A stretch of 64,000 nucleotides of DNA from NCBI GenBank assembly GCA_011317545.1, contig WUJK01000008.1, positions 868,001 through 932,000 on the forward strand. The letters are read 5' to 3'. The translations under genes and the position numbers were made by a program. Source of the DNA: Coniella vitis (lineage: Eukaryota; Ascomycota; Sordariomycetes; Diaporthales; Schizoparmaceae). Shown here one piece after another: positions 8,245 through 20,277 of this stretch (the stretch's first letter is position 1; each line of letters starts with the position of its first letter). The notes beneath the pieces were generated by a model. The model saw only the letters and a program-made list of their open reading frames with translations, had not been told where the DNA came from and did not search any database.

Positions 8245-9018
8245 TCATATCTCTGAATCAGGTGAAAACGTCCCAAACAAGGCCATTAGATATTCCGAGT
8301 CCTCGGGCGATAACCCTTTGCCCCCTTCTGTCTCCTGAGCAAGCATGCGGAAATCTGAGGGTTTTTGTATTTCAATCAGCTGTGTCACCTTCCGGGATTG
8401 CAGTGTCCCCAGCCTTTATGACTTACAGTCGATGTAGTACCCTTGCAACCAAATCTTTATGTCAGTGTCGAGTCTGAACTGCTTTGCTCTCCACAGAGGT
8501 CCCAGTCCCCTTGCCTGTTCATGTTGACACGAACTCAACTTACCTGGATTTGCAGTCATGTACAGCTCTGCTTCTTGCGTCTCTGAAGGATTAGAGAACA
8601 TGTGCGCCGCTCGCGGCGGCACTACCATCATGCTTCCTTGCGGTGCATCGAGAGTACCGTTCTCTACGGTAAACCGGACCGTGCCTACAACACCGATGCT
8701 ACATCTTAGCCAAGCCAGCCCCAATTATAAGACTTCAGGTGGAACACATGGCCCAAGAAGATCGACCAGCGGGCCCAGGCCGTTGACACTACACACTTGA
8801 CGCTGACCTTTGGTGACAAAGAAGCACTCGTCGTGCATCCGACTCCAGTGCATGGGCGGGCCCTCTGCGCCCGGCGGCAGGAGCAGGATCACGGCGGCGA
8901 TGCGATTCGCGGTTGTCGCGCCGTCTTCGAGGAGGAAGCACGTCACGCGACCGAGCTGGAGGATTTCGGCGTCTTCTTTGCGGTGGAGCTTGGGGGTGGC
9001 TGAACCATGGAGAGGCAT
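8245..9018 (-). CDS. Cupin-domain protein
   Basis: Exons on the minus strand are 9018-8793, 8684-8544, 8441-8427 and 8354-8245 (163 aa). It is a single-domain beta-barrel cupin of unknown substrate. Cupin motif 1 is GPPMHWSRMHDECFFVTKG (residues ~50-70) and motif 2 is NGTLDAPQGSMMVVPPRAAHMFSN (~85-108). The C-terminal helix reads YFRMLAQETEGGKGLSPED. Exon 3 is a 15-nt microexon; joining it restores GYYIDYFRM, a continuous sequence of the type expected for these proteins. The second His of the usual HxH metal motif appears replaced by Ser (HWS), so metal binding may be altered. Its stop lies 344 bp from the fpg stop, tail to tail. Confidence 0.85.
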
Positions 9019-10047
9019 TGTAGATGGGTGCGCTTGTATGTGATAGCAGATGGAAAAATGAAATAGTATTGTGATTTTTTTGGTTTTCAATCTGTTGAAA
9101 AGGGGATGTACATCTCAGTGAAGGGGTTTTGAGTTGTAGTATATCTACAATAATGTTATTGCACACCACCACCACCCCGTTGTTTCGTCTTTCCCGCAAG
9201 TCTGTCCCGCTCGAGCGTGGTCTCCTGTCCTGGCTTGTTTCGTCTGAGCCCCTTGGACGCCAGCTCTACGCTTTGACGGATAGGCCCAAACAATGGGAAG
9301 ACTGCCAATTCGAGTGTACTTGGCTTTGCATGTCTTCATCGATTGAGTGCCCCGCGTGTTTGGCTGACCGTGGCGGCCCAGATACCGACTAGTGATGGGC
9401 GCCACAAGCCATCCTGTAGCCTACATTTTTGATATTGCTACATTATGCTTGCTGCCTCAATTTCAATTCTACTGCAACAGCTGATCAGAACACTTGAAAA
9501 TTGACAGCATTTCGTTTTCAAATTGTAACGGCTTAAACACTGGCTGTTCCCAACACCCCATCCTTCAAGAACCGTCGTGGTTTTCCCAACAGACAGGCAG
9601 CCAAAAACAACACCACGTCATCTTCATTGCTCAGATTGTATATAAATAGCTTTTGGATGCAAATCATTCATAGCTAGCCAGGACCCCTGTGCTGAGAATC
9701 GACGAGTTCTATTCCGTTTGCGTGTCAAGAAAAGATGACGAGCCAACAAAAAGGAGGATCCGTCAGCTTACAAGGCTGAATGATGGCCCCCCACGCCCAA
9801 ATAAAAATGTATGCATAAATGTAAAGGAACCACCAAATGGTTATACTGGATATTTGGGGGATACGATATCCTCTGGAGAGCACGCTGTTTTTGTCTGGGG
9901 GCAATGTTCCGCAACAAGCTTGAGTATCTCCATCGAGGCCAAAGTCATCGACACCAACCATAACAACGGAAACAAAAAAAGACGACAACAACCGAGAACG
10001 CATTGAAAGGCGGGATAGCAAGGGCAGGCAAGGCAAGATCCACAAAC
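9019..10047. other. Divergent promoter region, cupin gene and GPI-protein gene
   Basis: About 1.03 kb lies between two divergent starts. A TATATAAAT box-like sequence sits at about 9640-9650. Short open frames here show no recognisable protein. No RNA gene was recognised. Confidence 0.5.
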
Positions 10048-11050
10048 ATGAAGACTACAGCAACACTGGCAGCTGTGGCAGCATCAGTAGCAACAGCAAG
10101 CGCCACCTCGGTCACCGCCTCACCCAACAACATCACCTTGTTCACCGTCGGCCAAGGAAACACCGTCAACTGGACGCAAGCCTGGCAATCCCCCAACGCG
10201 ACAGGCGCAACGACCTTTTCGGGCCCCGACGTTTCCACCGCAAGTGCAGGCGACGCCATCCCCGGGTGGACGCTGTCCGTCGCCGTGCAGGCCAACGCAG
10301 CCGACAGTGCTTCCAATGGAAGCATTGCAGCCACCTCCTTCAACGTGGCCGAGCCACCCAGTCTAGCCCAGGCATCCGCCGTCGGGAGCTCCTATAGCAT
10401 GTGCGTTTCTTTGTTGGGGCGCGTGAGCAGCAAGAAAAGCTTCCGCACGGGGTCCTTTGGCGACGACGACTGTACGGGGGCGCTGGGCAGCGACTGTGTC
10501 GCGGACTTGCTCCGTGCAGCGATGGAGGACAACATCCCCTGTAACTTGCAACTGCCCGAGAGCTGCAGCAAGTTGAACACAGATGACGGGGTCTTCAGTG
10601 CTGGTGTGTATATACTTTCTGCCGACGAGAGTCCTTTCATGTTCATCGGGCGCTCCCTTTGGAATCTACTTTGTTGCCCCGAATGGCCACATTGTCTTGC
10701 CCCGCCACAGCGCGATGCTGACACGCAATATCACAGGTGTAAACGCCATCAACATGACAAACTCCGTTTTTTTCGGCTGGGCCACCGAGGACGTGACATA
10801 CGATCTCGCTGCCGCAGGCACCTGGCCGGTCCTGCTTAGATGGCAGAACCTGACACTATCGCCCTACGATGCTTCCAAGGGGTTGCAATACGCCGCGCCC
10901 TTGAATGCCACGCTGCGGTGTGTCCAGGCCGACGACGTCCAGACCGGGAGTAAAGTGCCCAGTAGCGCCCCGGCGGGCGCGCGCAGCGGCGGAGGGCTTA
11001 GATTTGGAGTCCTTGTGGCGGTCGTTGGGCTTGCAATTGTTGCGCTGTAG
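10048..11050 (+). CDS. Probable GPI-anchored secreted protein
   Basis: Proposed exons are 10048-10603 and 10737-11050 (289 aa). The N-terminus MKTTATLAAVAASVATASATS is a signal peptide. The mature part is Asn/Thr rich with several NxS/T sites (NITLFTVG, NWTQAW, NMTNS, NLTLS) and paired Cys residues (DDDCTGALGSDC, NIPCNLQLPESCSK). The C-terminus has Ser-Ala-Gly and then the hydrophobic tail GVLVAVVGLAIVAL, as in GPI attachment signals, so it should be at the cell surface or wall. The intron is supported by a GTGTGT donor and a CTGAC branch point 18 nt before CACAG. However, the sequence just before the acceptor (10649-10736) is also open in the downstream frame and protein-like, so the second exon might start earlier or a frameshift may exist. 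Function unknown. Confidence 0.65.
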
Positions 11051-12892
11051 GTGACTTTCAAGTATCTGTTCAGGGTGCGGAAATGGTATTCTGGGAAGAG
11101 CGTGGTGTGACAGGGCAGATCCTGTTCACCACATTGCTCTTGCTCCTCGGGGCAATTTGCATGGGACAGACTGGGCGAAAGGAACAAAGCGAAAAGAGTA
11201 AGTACAGGAAGATTGGTGGGTGACCACGCCGCCACATGGCTCCTTGAAAGCTCTGTGTTTTTGGCCAATGACAGCGGGCGGGTGAAATCCCGTCGTCGTT
11301 ACGCTTTTCATCTTTTTGTTATTCCTTTTTGTGTTTTTCTTTCTCCCCATTGAAAACAACCCGGGAAAAGGATCTGCGACAGTTCCAATCTGCCACTGTG
11401 CGCTGCTTTATGGCCATCACTTTCGCTGAGCCAGTCTGAATCTCTTGCTGGTGTACAGCTCGGGCGTCAGAGTCTTCAGAATCCAAGTTAGACCGTAGAC
11501 CGCTCCGACAGAGCAGGCACAGAATACAAGGAGCAAAACAAGAAGTCTGTACATCTCGTATACAAGTGCCAAAGATGGCATCTACGCCAACAAAACAAAA
11601 TCAAAGAAAAAGCCGAAAGGCAGAGGGCAAAGATTGCCCTTTCTCCCGAGCGCATGCTGGAAGAGCTCCTCACGTTTTGTACTGTGTGGAGGGATACGAA
11701 GCAACAAATGCCCATCTCGGAATATACACAATTAGAGGCTAGTACATAGTACCTAACCAAACAACCAAATTAACACGAACCGCGGTGGGAGATCACCGAG
11801 AGCCTTTGTCGAGATATTCTTCATGTACACTCCACCGTACACGTAATGCCGATGATCATGTATGTCACATGTATGTATGTTTGAGATGACAGGCATATAC
11901 ATAGTAGTACTCAGATGCCCAAGGCCCGCACAAGACAAAGGGGGGGAAAAGGCAGATACCCGTCTTCTGCCACGATCCCGAAGATCGACGACACACAAGG
12001 TTAGAAGAATTTTGTGCAGGTGAAACACAACTCGGGGAACCCGTCGTCGTACATGCATGAGGTTCCTGCGAACTGGGTGTACAGGTCTGTCTATGATTGG
12101 CTTTGGCTCCAGAAAATGTCACATCCCGTACAATCCCAAGATCACAGCTTGCTGGCAGAACGGGCCGAACACCAGGAAGCGTGGTCTGACTATTTTAGTC
12201 GTGAGAGTTTATGGATAAATTCAAAGTCAAATTCGTCAGTGATAACTACTCGTGGGGTATCTTTGTGTGTATGCCTAGCAGCAGTATGTATCCCTTATAG
12301 CCGGATGCCTCTTTCTCTTTGATTTAAACAAGAAAATAAAAAAAAGAACAGGGAAGATAGCTTCATAAGCAAATAGGATGTAATAATGAAATGAGGAAGA
12401 AAAAGAATTGAATCCATCTGTGTACAAGGTGATGGAAGCATGTGGCCGAAAAAAAAAACCACTTCGCAGCACTGCGCTGTCAAGCGTCCTCCACTCATGG
12501 CCAAGAAAACCCAAGGCAAGAAAACCCAAGAGAAGAGAAAAGCAGGAAGGAAAGACCCGCTTCCGTCCCAAAACCATAGAACTCCGGAGAAATGCTTCGT
12601 CATGTGCGCTTGAAGTGTGTGTATGCCACGAAACTGACTGCGTCGCTTCGTTTTTTGAGATAATCCAAATGCTGCCGCGCTCTTAGACGCGGGCGTCCAT
12701 CCCATTTGTAGGCCAAAGAAAACGCAAGGAATAATGTGAAAAAGGTAAGGACAGCAAATTCACGCCGAAATATGCTTTGCGGTGTTTTGATGCAGTTGCG
12801 GACAGAGCCCAAGTATGTCCCATTACGGCGAGGTGTTGTTGAGAGAGAGGACAGGGCAATTCCTTTTCAAGACTGCTTCACACCGAAGCTCT
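11051..12892. other. Intergenic region, convergent genes
   Basis: About 1.8 kb lies between the GPI-protein stop and the stop of the VVD-like gene. It is AT-rich in places, with A- and T-rich runs near 12330-12470. Two copies of the nonamer TACATAGTA occur at 11743 and 11898. I see no convincing gene. Confidence 0.5.
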
Positions 12893-13622
12893 TCAATTAT
12901 TAGGAATGCCCAACGAGGCTCGGTCGCAAAGGAAGCCAACCGAGTATCGGAAGCCGGGACCATCCCAGGCGATGGGAATCAGGCTTAGTATGTTGACGAA
13001 GGGCCGGCCATCTTTGGTGAAGTTGGTCAGAGTGGCGCGGTGCTCCTTGTTCTCCTTGATGGCATCACGCATGCCAAGAATGGTCTTGCTGTCGACGTAT
13101 TTGCGGGTTGATCTTGCGGCGACCTTACCGCCGGGGGCCTGCAAGAAGCGGCAGTTCTTGCCTCTGATCTCATCCATGCCGTAGCGCGTCATTGCCAAAA
13201 ATGCATCCGAGGCGTAGACAATAGGGAAATCCGGGAGCGCAAGGTCGCAGACGATCATGCAGACCGAACAGTCAATAGGCCCGAGGTTGATCTGAGGGTT
13301 CGGTCGGGCGTACACTCTAAAGAGAACGGTCATGATGTCCAGGCCGCTGGGGCAGTACAGCCCAGGGTAGATTAGCGGATCGACGACGTCGGAGGTGCTG
13401 CGGTGTTGCACATATTGCGCCGTGTTGTTGTCTTTTGTTGTGGTGGTGTTATTGTAGCGATACTGGAGTACGGAGATTAGCCTTCTTTTCCCTCGATCGT
13501 CAGGAAAGGTCGAGGCCAGCAAGCCGGCACAGCCCTTTCCAAAGAGAAAAGCAGCAGGAGTCGAGCCAGAACGCCCGGGCATACACACACACCTCCAAAG
13601 CGCAAACTTCCCAGGGATTCAT
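12893..13622 (-). CDS. vvd: VIVID/ENVOY-like LOV-domain blue-light photoreceptor
   Basis: Exons are 13622-13593 and 13462-12893 (199 aa). It is a small PAS/LOV flavin photoreceptor that tunes White Collar signalling in the light. The LOV core holds GKNCRFLQAPGGKV, whose Cys forms the photoadduct with FAD or FMN, plus PIVYASDAFLAMTRYGMDEI and the C-terminal RYSVGFLCD strand. The N-cap (YPGLYCPSGLDIM, RPNPQINLGPIDCS) resembles Neurospora VVD. The start was chosen because exon 1 encodes MNPWEVCALE and joins in phase to YRYNN, giving the MNPWEV..Y.Y pattern of VVD. The intervening 130-bp intron has a GTGTGT donor and a CTGAC branch point. A reading that starts inside the intron also looks open but lacks this conserved start. 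Confidence 0.9.
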
Positions 13623-15112
13623 GGTTGCTGCTGGATCTTTGGCACCAGATGGGGCCAGGAATGCAGAAACACGGGCTGATGGAGAGGCACGCACGCAACC
13701 AGGAGATGTGGTTTGGTTATAGGTCGGAGGAGGCTATTTGCACAAGGTATGACCGGCGGGATCCGGGAGATAGAGATCCAACGACAGATGAGCGACTCGA
13801 GGGCTTGGAGATGGTACTATGTAGTAGCCGGCAGGTGTACTATGGTGGGACAAGCAGACAAGCCGGGCTGCAGAGTGTATATTGCCCTATTAGTATCACG
13901 ACGAGGCAGACGCCATCGAGATTCCAAAGCAGAGTGGACTGGCCCCATATTCGCTTTGTCTGACATTGACTCTGGGACTTGTGGACCGGAGCTGCCACGC
14001 ACAGCAAAAGAGAGCTTCAATGGGGATGCGGATGCGCAGTGCAGGGCGAATTGTGCACCGCAGGGCCATGTTCGTCACCAATTTCTAGATCGTGGCGATT
14101 TCATGTAGGTGGCCGGATCGAGCGCAGTAGGGATCAGGGCGGTCCGCCAGGTACAGGCACGTTCCTAGCCCCCCGTACATGCTATGTACGATTTGTCCGC
14201 CCCCAGCGGTCCGTCCAGCAAGTGCCTGTTGCTGCGGGCTAGCGATCTGAAAATAGAGCTCTGATGACGCTGAGAAGAGCCTGCTGAAAAACCGCCGTAT
14301 TAGTGCCAAGAGGTATCAAGATGCACATTGATGCTAGCAAAATAACAAACTCTCTTGTGTCTCTCCAGGGGAAAACGCCCAGCGCATTCGCAAGTACTAT
14401 GTAGTATAGTACGTCTGCGCAATCGTCATCAATTACTTGTCAGCGGGGACGCCGTCGACTCCAGCATTCGAATGCCCTTTCTCGCCGGCTCGACCTCATC
14501 GAGAATCGTCCGATTTGCACAGCACGGTGTGGAATCCCGAGCAATCGAAGCCCCAAACAGCATGCCGTGTGTACATGACAGAATCATCACGTTGGATCTA
14601 GTGGGCGAAGCCACGTCGCGGGATTTGATGTCGATCGCAGAAGCGGCTTCGGGCTTGGACGATCGCGGCTAACAAGGCAGGGGCCCCAAACCTTCCCAGG
14701 CTGCCGGGGTTGGATCTCGCTTTGCATTGTCGCGCTCAAAGTGGATACAGCATACAACGGTTTTGCGGGAGCCCAGCCACAGCCTGAGCCTCCATCAACC
14801 TGCCAGAGTATTAGCCAGCTCCACCAATCTCGTACAGGATCTCGATTGTCAAGCCACACACCGCGCTCTCCTGCTGCTGTGTCGCTGCTGCTGGTACCGC
14901 GATGTCAACAAGCTCTGCTCTACCAGTTCTGCTCAGCTGCCGATGTTCAAATGTCACAATGCAAGCTCCCGGACCTGCAGCAACCTAGTCACCACCGTCT
15001 CACCGTTTCCGAGCCAGAACCTTCTCTCCTGCCGCCAACCCTGAAACTCTACTTCCCTTCGACTGGGCAATGCATAATGACGCAGCAATAGTATAGGTTT
15101 CCCATGCTGATT
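13623..15112. other. Intergenic region upstream of the VVD-like gene
   Basis: About 1.5 kb lies between the vvd start and the stop of the next minus-strand gene. It carries the GATC cluster and TACTATGTA nonamers at 13815 and 14395. Short open frames are present, but none shows a recognisable domain. Confidence 0.5.
14088..14135. promoter_or_regulatory. Cluster of GATC elements upstream of the VVD-like gene (candidate light-response region)
   Basis: Three GATC sites (14088, 14116 as GATCGA, 14132) lie within 48 bp, about 470-510 bp upstream of the vvd ATG. Further sites are at 13760, 13775 and 14244. White Collar complex sites in Neurospora contain paired GATC-type elements. The link here is inference from motif and context. 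Confidence 0.3.
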
Positions 15113-15982
15113 TCAGCTCTTGTGTGCTCCCTTTCCCTTGAGTAACTTGTACTCCGACAGCGGGGACCAGGCCCAGGCAACAAGCGCCAGATGATAGTCT
15201 GAGAACGCACCGTCCTTGTCCCAGAGCTCTTGATGGTCGAAGTCCTTGTCTGCATTGGGCACCAGCTTGCTCAACGCGTCCACTCGGGTTCTGTCCCAAT
15301 CGGGTCCGTCAGGCTTACTCTCGTCAACGAGCACGTTCGCAAGCCTTTTTTTCCTGTCGAGCCCGACGTAGATCTCTGCAAACGTGGTGTCGACCCCGCT
15401 CCGCGCCTTCAAGTCGGGCAGCAGTGCCTCAATCGTCTTCTTGGCCACCGGCTTGAAGACTCGTTGCTTGTCTTTAGCCTTGGGATACGTCTCGCCGAGC
15501 CACATGCCAAAGATGGCGATTGCTTTCTCAATGTCCTTCGTCTTGTGAGGATGGTGCTTGGCACGGTTGTACATGGTGTTGATCACCTGCCATTGGTAGA
15601 GGAGAGAACGTTCCGAGACCATCGAAACTTGTGTTATCTTTTGTCAGTAAAGGTGTTACCCCTCTCTGCTGCGCTCGGGACAAGGGGACAGAGTTGGCAT
15701 GTATTAGCGAGGCATGTAGCCCGCGCCAGTTGTGGGATTCGCTTTCGGAATGTTTGCGGTGTGCAAAATCATCAACCTACTAGTCTTGGTGGCTGCCGCC
15801 TCGTCCTTGAAGCCCGTGCCGTGGAGCGTCGTCTCTGGGTTATCATCGGTGTACAGGTGGCTGGCCTTGGGGTCTTTGGTGTTTTCCTTCCTGAACCCGT
15901 CCGCTTTCTTGCCAGGCCTGCCCTTTTGCGAAACGGGGTTGGCCCGTTTGTTCTGCTGCTTCTTGGCTGTTGCTTTTGCCAT
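15113..15982 (-). CDS. Conserved-looking lysine-rich protein of unknown function
   Basis: Exons are 15982-15781 and 15627-15113 (238 aa). I do not recognise a named domain. The first ~65 residues are basic (AKATAKKQQNKRANPVSQKG, GRPGKK), suggesting nuclear or nucleolar location. The second exon encodes an ordered, helix-rich region with YQWQVINTMYNRAKHHPHKT, AIAIFGMWLGETYPKAK, LDRKKRLANVLVDE and WAWSPLSEYKLLKGKG. The intron has a GTAGGT donor and a TACTGAC branch point, and it joins the frames in phase. ATG 15982 is the first ATG; the frame extends upstream but without another ATG. The gene is divergent from the SUMO-ligase gene, with 875 bp between them. Confidence 0.7.
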
Positions 15983-16857
15983 GACGTTCTCGATGCTCTT
16001 CTGGCGCTGCTTGGTGCTGTGGTGTCGACGGATTGGCTGTTCGTTCACCTTGGGGTGTTTTGAGTTTATATGATCCAAGTCATTGTGTTCGTCCTCATGA
16101 CCTCTTGATGATTTCGGATACGATGTACTTCCGTGCTGTTGCGCGCTCTTTGCATGCTAGGCAGCAGGAGGTGGCTCTTTGTTGTCGCCCATTTTGAGCC
16201 CCTTGTTGCAAGAGACCAATGGCTGTAGAGGTGACCCTAGGCTGCGGACATTAGCCACTCACTAGACATGCATTCGAGCCACTGCTTCGACGGTGTGGAT
16301 TGGCTACAGCTACCACACAAACCAGCCAAAGAATCTAATTGGCAGTCACTCTTTGGTTGTTCCTCACCCTACCTTTTGCTTCTACATAGTAGTACTTATA
16401 TTGAAGTTCCGTCTAGACTGCCTATATGATGTCATTGCGCTTAGTCTCCTGGGGCACAAGTTCTGGCGGGCTTGCCCTGCAGTAGTGCAGCTATTGAAGC
16501 CACCAATCAACAGCAGGAGCACTGGCTATTTCCACTTTCCCTCAAAGTTCCCATCAAACGCGTGTAACGCGTCTCCCTCTGAAACAAGACAATTCAGAAA
16601 TGTCAAGCGATTTAAATCACATCAGAAGACAACAAAAGTCCATGAAACTAGCAGCCAAAGCTCTCAGCCCTTTGACTCATACCGCCAGTGAGGTCCTTTG
16701 TCTATAGCGCACCAAAATCCAACAGCCAAACATCCGAACCAGCAGGTTACTCACTACGGCTAAAGATTCTGGGCGGATACGAAATATCCAGCGGCATCGC
16801 GAACACCAAAAAACGCCGCTCCGCGTCAGCGCTGAACGCCGGGTGCTCATACCCATA

Positions 16858-18167
16858 ATGTTTTCTTCATCACGCAGGCGCCTCGTCTCAGGCGACCCGC
16901 ACGCAGGCAGTCGCCGGCCACAGACTGACCAGCGACGCGCAAACGGCAACCAAGCCTCGACAGACCTGCCCGAGTACGAACCACCCAGATTCCTCCTTAA
17001 CGACGCCGGCCTGCAACAAATCAGGGAGCTGGTGAACAGTCCTCTGAACGAAAAGCTCGCGCAGCACTCCAAGGAATCCGTCAAGCTGCTTGGCCAAGCC
17101 GTATGGGCCATCAATGAACGTGCGACGAATCGCAAGAAAAGAGCAACAGTTATTGCAGAGCGAGCCACGAAGAAAAGGCGCACCGATGACGAGGGCAACA
17201 ATGCACGAATCACCGCTGAAATTGAGCGAGCGAAGGCTTTGGCACGAGAGATGGGAGGTGAGGCGGAGTCTCTTACTTTACAATTAGAGGAAGCAACAAG
17301 AGAACTGTTGGATCTGCAAGCCGCTCTGCAGGACGAGAAGCAAGCCCTCACACGACTGCCGGATGCTGTAAACGTGATCATGACCGAGAAAAAGCAAGAA
17401 GTCGCCAATCAGGAGGTTGAAGACCAGGAGGATATCGAAGAGTCTGCAGTGGTTGGCATACCTCTTTATGATGTTTATGACACTGAGCGCGACAGAAAGG
17501 CCGCAGAGTACGATGGACTAAGCGCACGCCACAAATACGTCACGAATAACGCCTACATTGACTTCAAGCGGCTATGGCACGAGGGCCTGTACCCCAACGA
17601 CGAAGTTCCTGTACCGGATCCACGCACGTGGTTTGATCGCGATGGGAAGCCACAGCACCAAATTGCCCGCGAGGTCGATGGCGGCGGCGAATCGGATGCT
17701 GAGCTGCAATTTGCCAGCGAGAACAGGACATTCCGTTGCCCTCTGTCGTTGGTACCCATGACCAAGCCCTACACTAGTCGAGTATGCAAACACTCGTTTC
17801 AAAAGGATGCAATTCTAGGATTCATCAAGACTGGCAACCATCGTGGCACGGAGAAGCCATGTCCCCAAACAGGATGCAAGGAGATGGTGAGTACTGCACC
17901 AAGTGGAATGCACAGCCAAATCGGTGATTGTTGCTAATACCTATTGTTTAGATTACTTTGGAGGATCTTTACTTTGACGAATCGCTGCTGCGGAAAATAA
18001 AGCGTGCTGAAATCCAAGAAGATGAAGATGATGAAGAAGAACGAGACGCGCAAGAGGAGCGCAGAAGCCAGGAGCGAGAAATAGAGGGAGAAGAAGAAGA
18101 AGTAGAGGGAGAGGGTGAAGGGCAAAGTGGTGAGGATGCAGAAGATGCATCGAACGATGAGTATTGA
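16858..18167 (+). CDS. NSE2: SMC5/6 complex SUMO E3 ligase, Nse2/Mms21 type
   Basis: Exons are 16858-17886 and 17952-18167 (414 aa). It would be the SUMO ligase subunit of the SMC5-SMC6 complex in DNA repair. The C-terminal half has an SP-RING: FRCPLSLVPMTKPYTSRVCKHSF followed by KPCPQTGCKEMITLEDLYFD, with Cys/His ligands at the expected places (about residues 293-350). Upstream lies a long helical, coiled-coil-like region (ARITAEIERAKALAREMGGE to ALQDEKQAL), which would bind SMC5. A basic stretch RKKRATVIAERATKKRR precedes it. The tail is a strongly acidic Glu-rich run ending DASNDEY. The intron (GTGAGT, 65 bp) interrupts the RING codons. An upstream GTG in frame is not used; ATG 16858 is the first ATG. 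Confidence 0.85.
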
Positions 18168-20277
18168 GCGGTCATGTCATGGCATAAACTGGAACTGCCC
18201 GTTTGCCGATGAGAAGCATGACACTCAAGCTTAAGTGGCTGGCTGTCCATAACACTTCTAGCTCAGTCAAGATAATGATACCCAACAAGTCGATAACGCA
18301 TCAAGCCGTACCTACCCGGCAATCCGGTCTCGAAGGAGGTCTGTAGCCTGCCATGGCGGATTCAGATACGATAGCTTTCGCCGGGTGGTTCACGCCACCA
18401 TGTCACCTAAGGTGCCGGTAGAGCGATGGACCTGTACCAAAAGTACTAGCTCCAACGACCGGGAAAGCCACTCCATCAAATGTTGAACAGGACCTAGGTA
18501 GTGTGATTGTCTTTTGAGCCTTCACATTCAAGTGCATCTTCAACTTATTCTGCTTACATTTGCCCTGAAGTGCTGTACGGTGAGAGACAGGTTCTCTTGA
18601 TCTGGACATTACACATGTTTTGCAGACTTCAAATGTTGGCTTGTCGAAGCACCTAAGTAGGACAAGAGGACCACAACTCGAATTCCTTGAAGCATCAAGA
18701 GTCAAGGACAGAGGTGACGATATCTCTTGTGTCTTCAATTGCAACCTTCGAAGTTACCAAGTCTTCTGCCCGACGCTACATTGTACCTAGCGCAAGGGGT
18801 GGCATCCTCCAACACTGCGATACCGGTCAGCGCTTTCCCGCTTCGGCCACCAAAGAGGGCCGGGCTCCGAAGGGAGCGCGCGAAAAGAGGCCAAGCAAGC
18901 AACAAAAATAATTCGCCGAAGCGCGGTGGCCCCAACCACTTTACCCCGTTTGCCTTCTGTTGCTCGAAACCGCCGCCCACTCGCAAATTTTCCAAGGTAT
19001 AATAGACACCCATGCCGTCCTTCCCTATCATATTTATCTGGCGTGCTCACCAAAAGGTTCAACAGATCCTGTGATGGCGCCTTGGAGACAGCGGCCGGCA
19101 GCGAGGGCCATGGCGGTGGCCGCGGCAATGGCGGGCAAGAGCGGCAATGGACGATTGGGCCCCTTGGTCAGAGGTACGTACAATGCTTGCAGCCTACGGC
19201 ACCTTCCCGAAGCCAGTCAGCCAAGTCGGTTCTGTACTGGCTGTGTCCTGCCCCAAATGCCCAACTAGGCCCCGCCCTCCCGGCTCTTGTTCGCTTCTGT
19301 TTTGGCTCCCCCGTGTCCCTCGTCCGACAAAGAGGCTCCACCTCGGCTCTTGCTTGAAGCATCAAGGAGATCTTGATCTTGATCTTATCTCCACACCATG
19401 CTGCGGTCTGCATGTCACTCTGTGATATATCGCGCCTCATTGCGCAAAAGCGTCTGAACGAGACGTACGGATGCCCGCCACAGACGCATCCTTTGGGTCT
19501 TGCTGCGACCTCACAAGACACACAATGACCGTTCTTCGCCCTGCCCAGCAGCCCTTGCTCGTCCTCTCGTCCGTCCAACAGCCATCAGGGTCCCTGCTGT
19601 CGGCCGCGAACAGGCCCTCTCGAAGCACGCTCACATCCGTGGTCCCAGCACTCGGCTGTGGCGAGAGGATCAAACAACAGCAGCCGCCGCCGCAAGCCAT
19701 CAAGGCACAAGTGTAACGGACGATGAGCTAGACACGAACAGAGACGCATCTCACATTTTTGATGCATCATATCCAGATCTGACAGAGCACAGGCGCTGCC
19801 AGTCTTTTTATTATTGTCTCACAGTCTCTACATCTCTACAGTACACCAATTCCCCAGTTGTTGCCCCACCGCACCTCTCTAATCGCCCAGGTTCGCTGCC
19901 TGCTTGCATATGTAATGCCAATGACTAGTTTTGCTGGCGGACCCTGAAGTTCTTTTCCAGGGCTGCCAGGCAGGCCAAGCCGTGATTCTCCTGGATTCCT
20001 GTGGCACTATATCGCGCTAACAACTCACCAACAAGAGCCGCAAGGAGTCATCATCGCTTTTGCGCCGCCAGAATCCCATTCTTGCTTCCTTTTATCTTGC
20101 ACCCCTCCATCCGTCTCCGTCACCGCCACCGTTCTTCTCTTACGCCTTCGATCCAGGACTCAAAGAGCCCTGTATCTGCTCGTCGCGAAGACCTAACCTT
20201 ACATCCTCTTGCTAGCGTCGACCCCGCCAGCCGTGCGCCCTTACCCCTTCCAGTTTGTGCCTGCATCCTACCGCAAC
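18168..20277. other. Long region upstream of alanine aminotransferase gene
   Basis: About 2.1 kb without a credible gene. The part nearest the aminotransferase (19,870-20,277) is CT-rich and probably promoter and 5' UTR. Open frames such as 18926-19357 overlap others on both strands and have no domain. GC content is high at 18,800-19,700. Confidence 0.5.

Noticed and set aside
15230..16063. 277-codon plus-strand frame opposite the lysine-rich unknown protein
   Set aside because: It lies over both exons and the intron of the minus-strand gene, has no recognisable domain and is Leu/Val rich as expected for the complement of a Lys/Asp/Gln-rich gene.
18926..19357. 143-codon frame upstream of alanine aminotransferase
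   Set aside because: Competing frames of similar length overlap it on both strands and it lacks any family signature.
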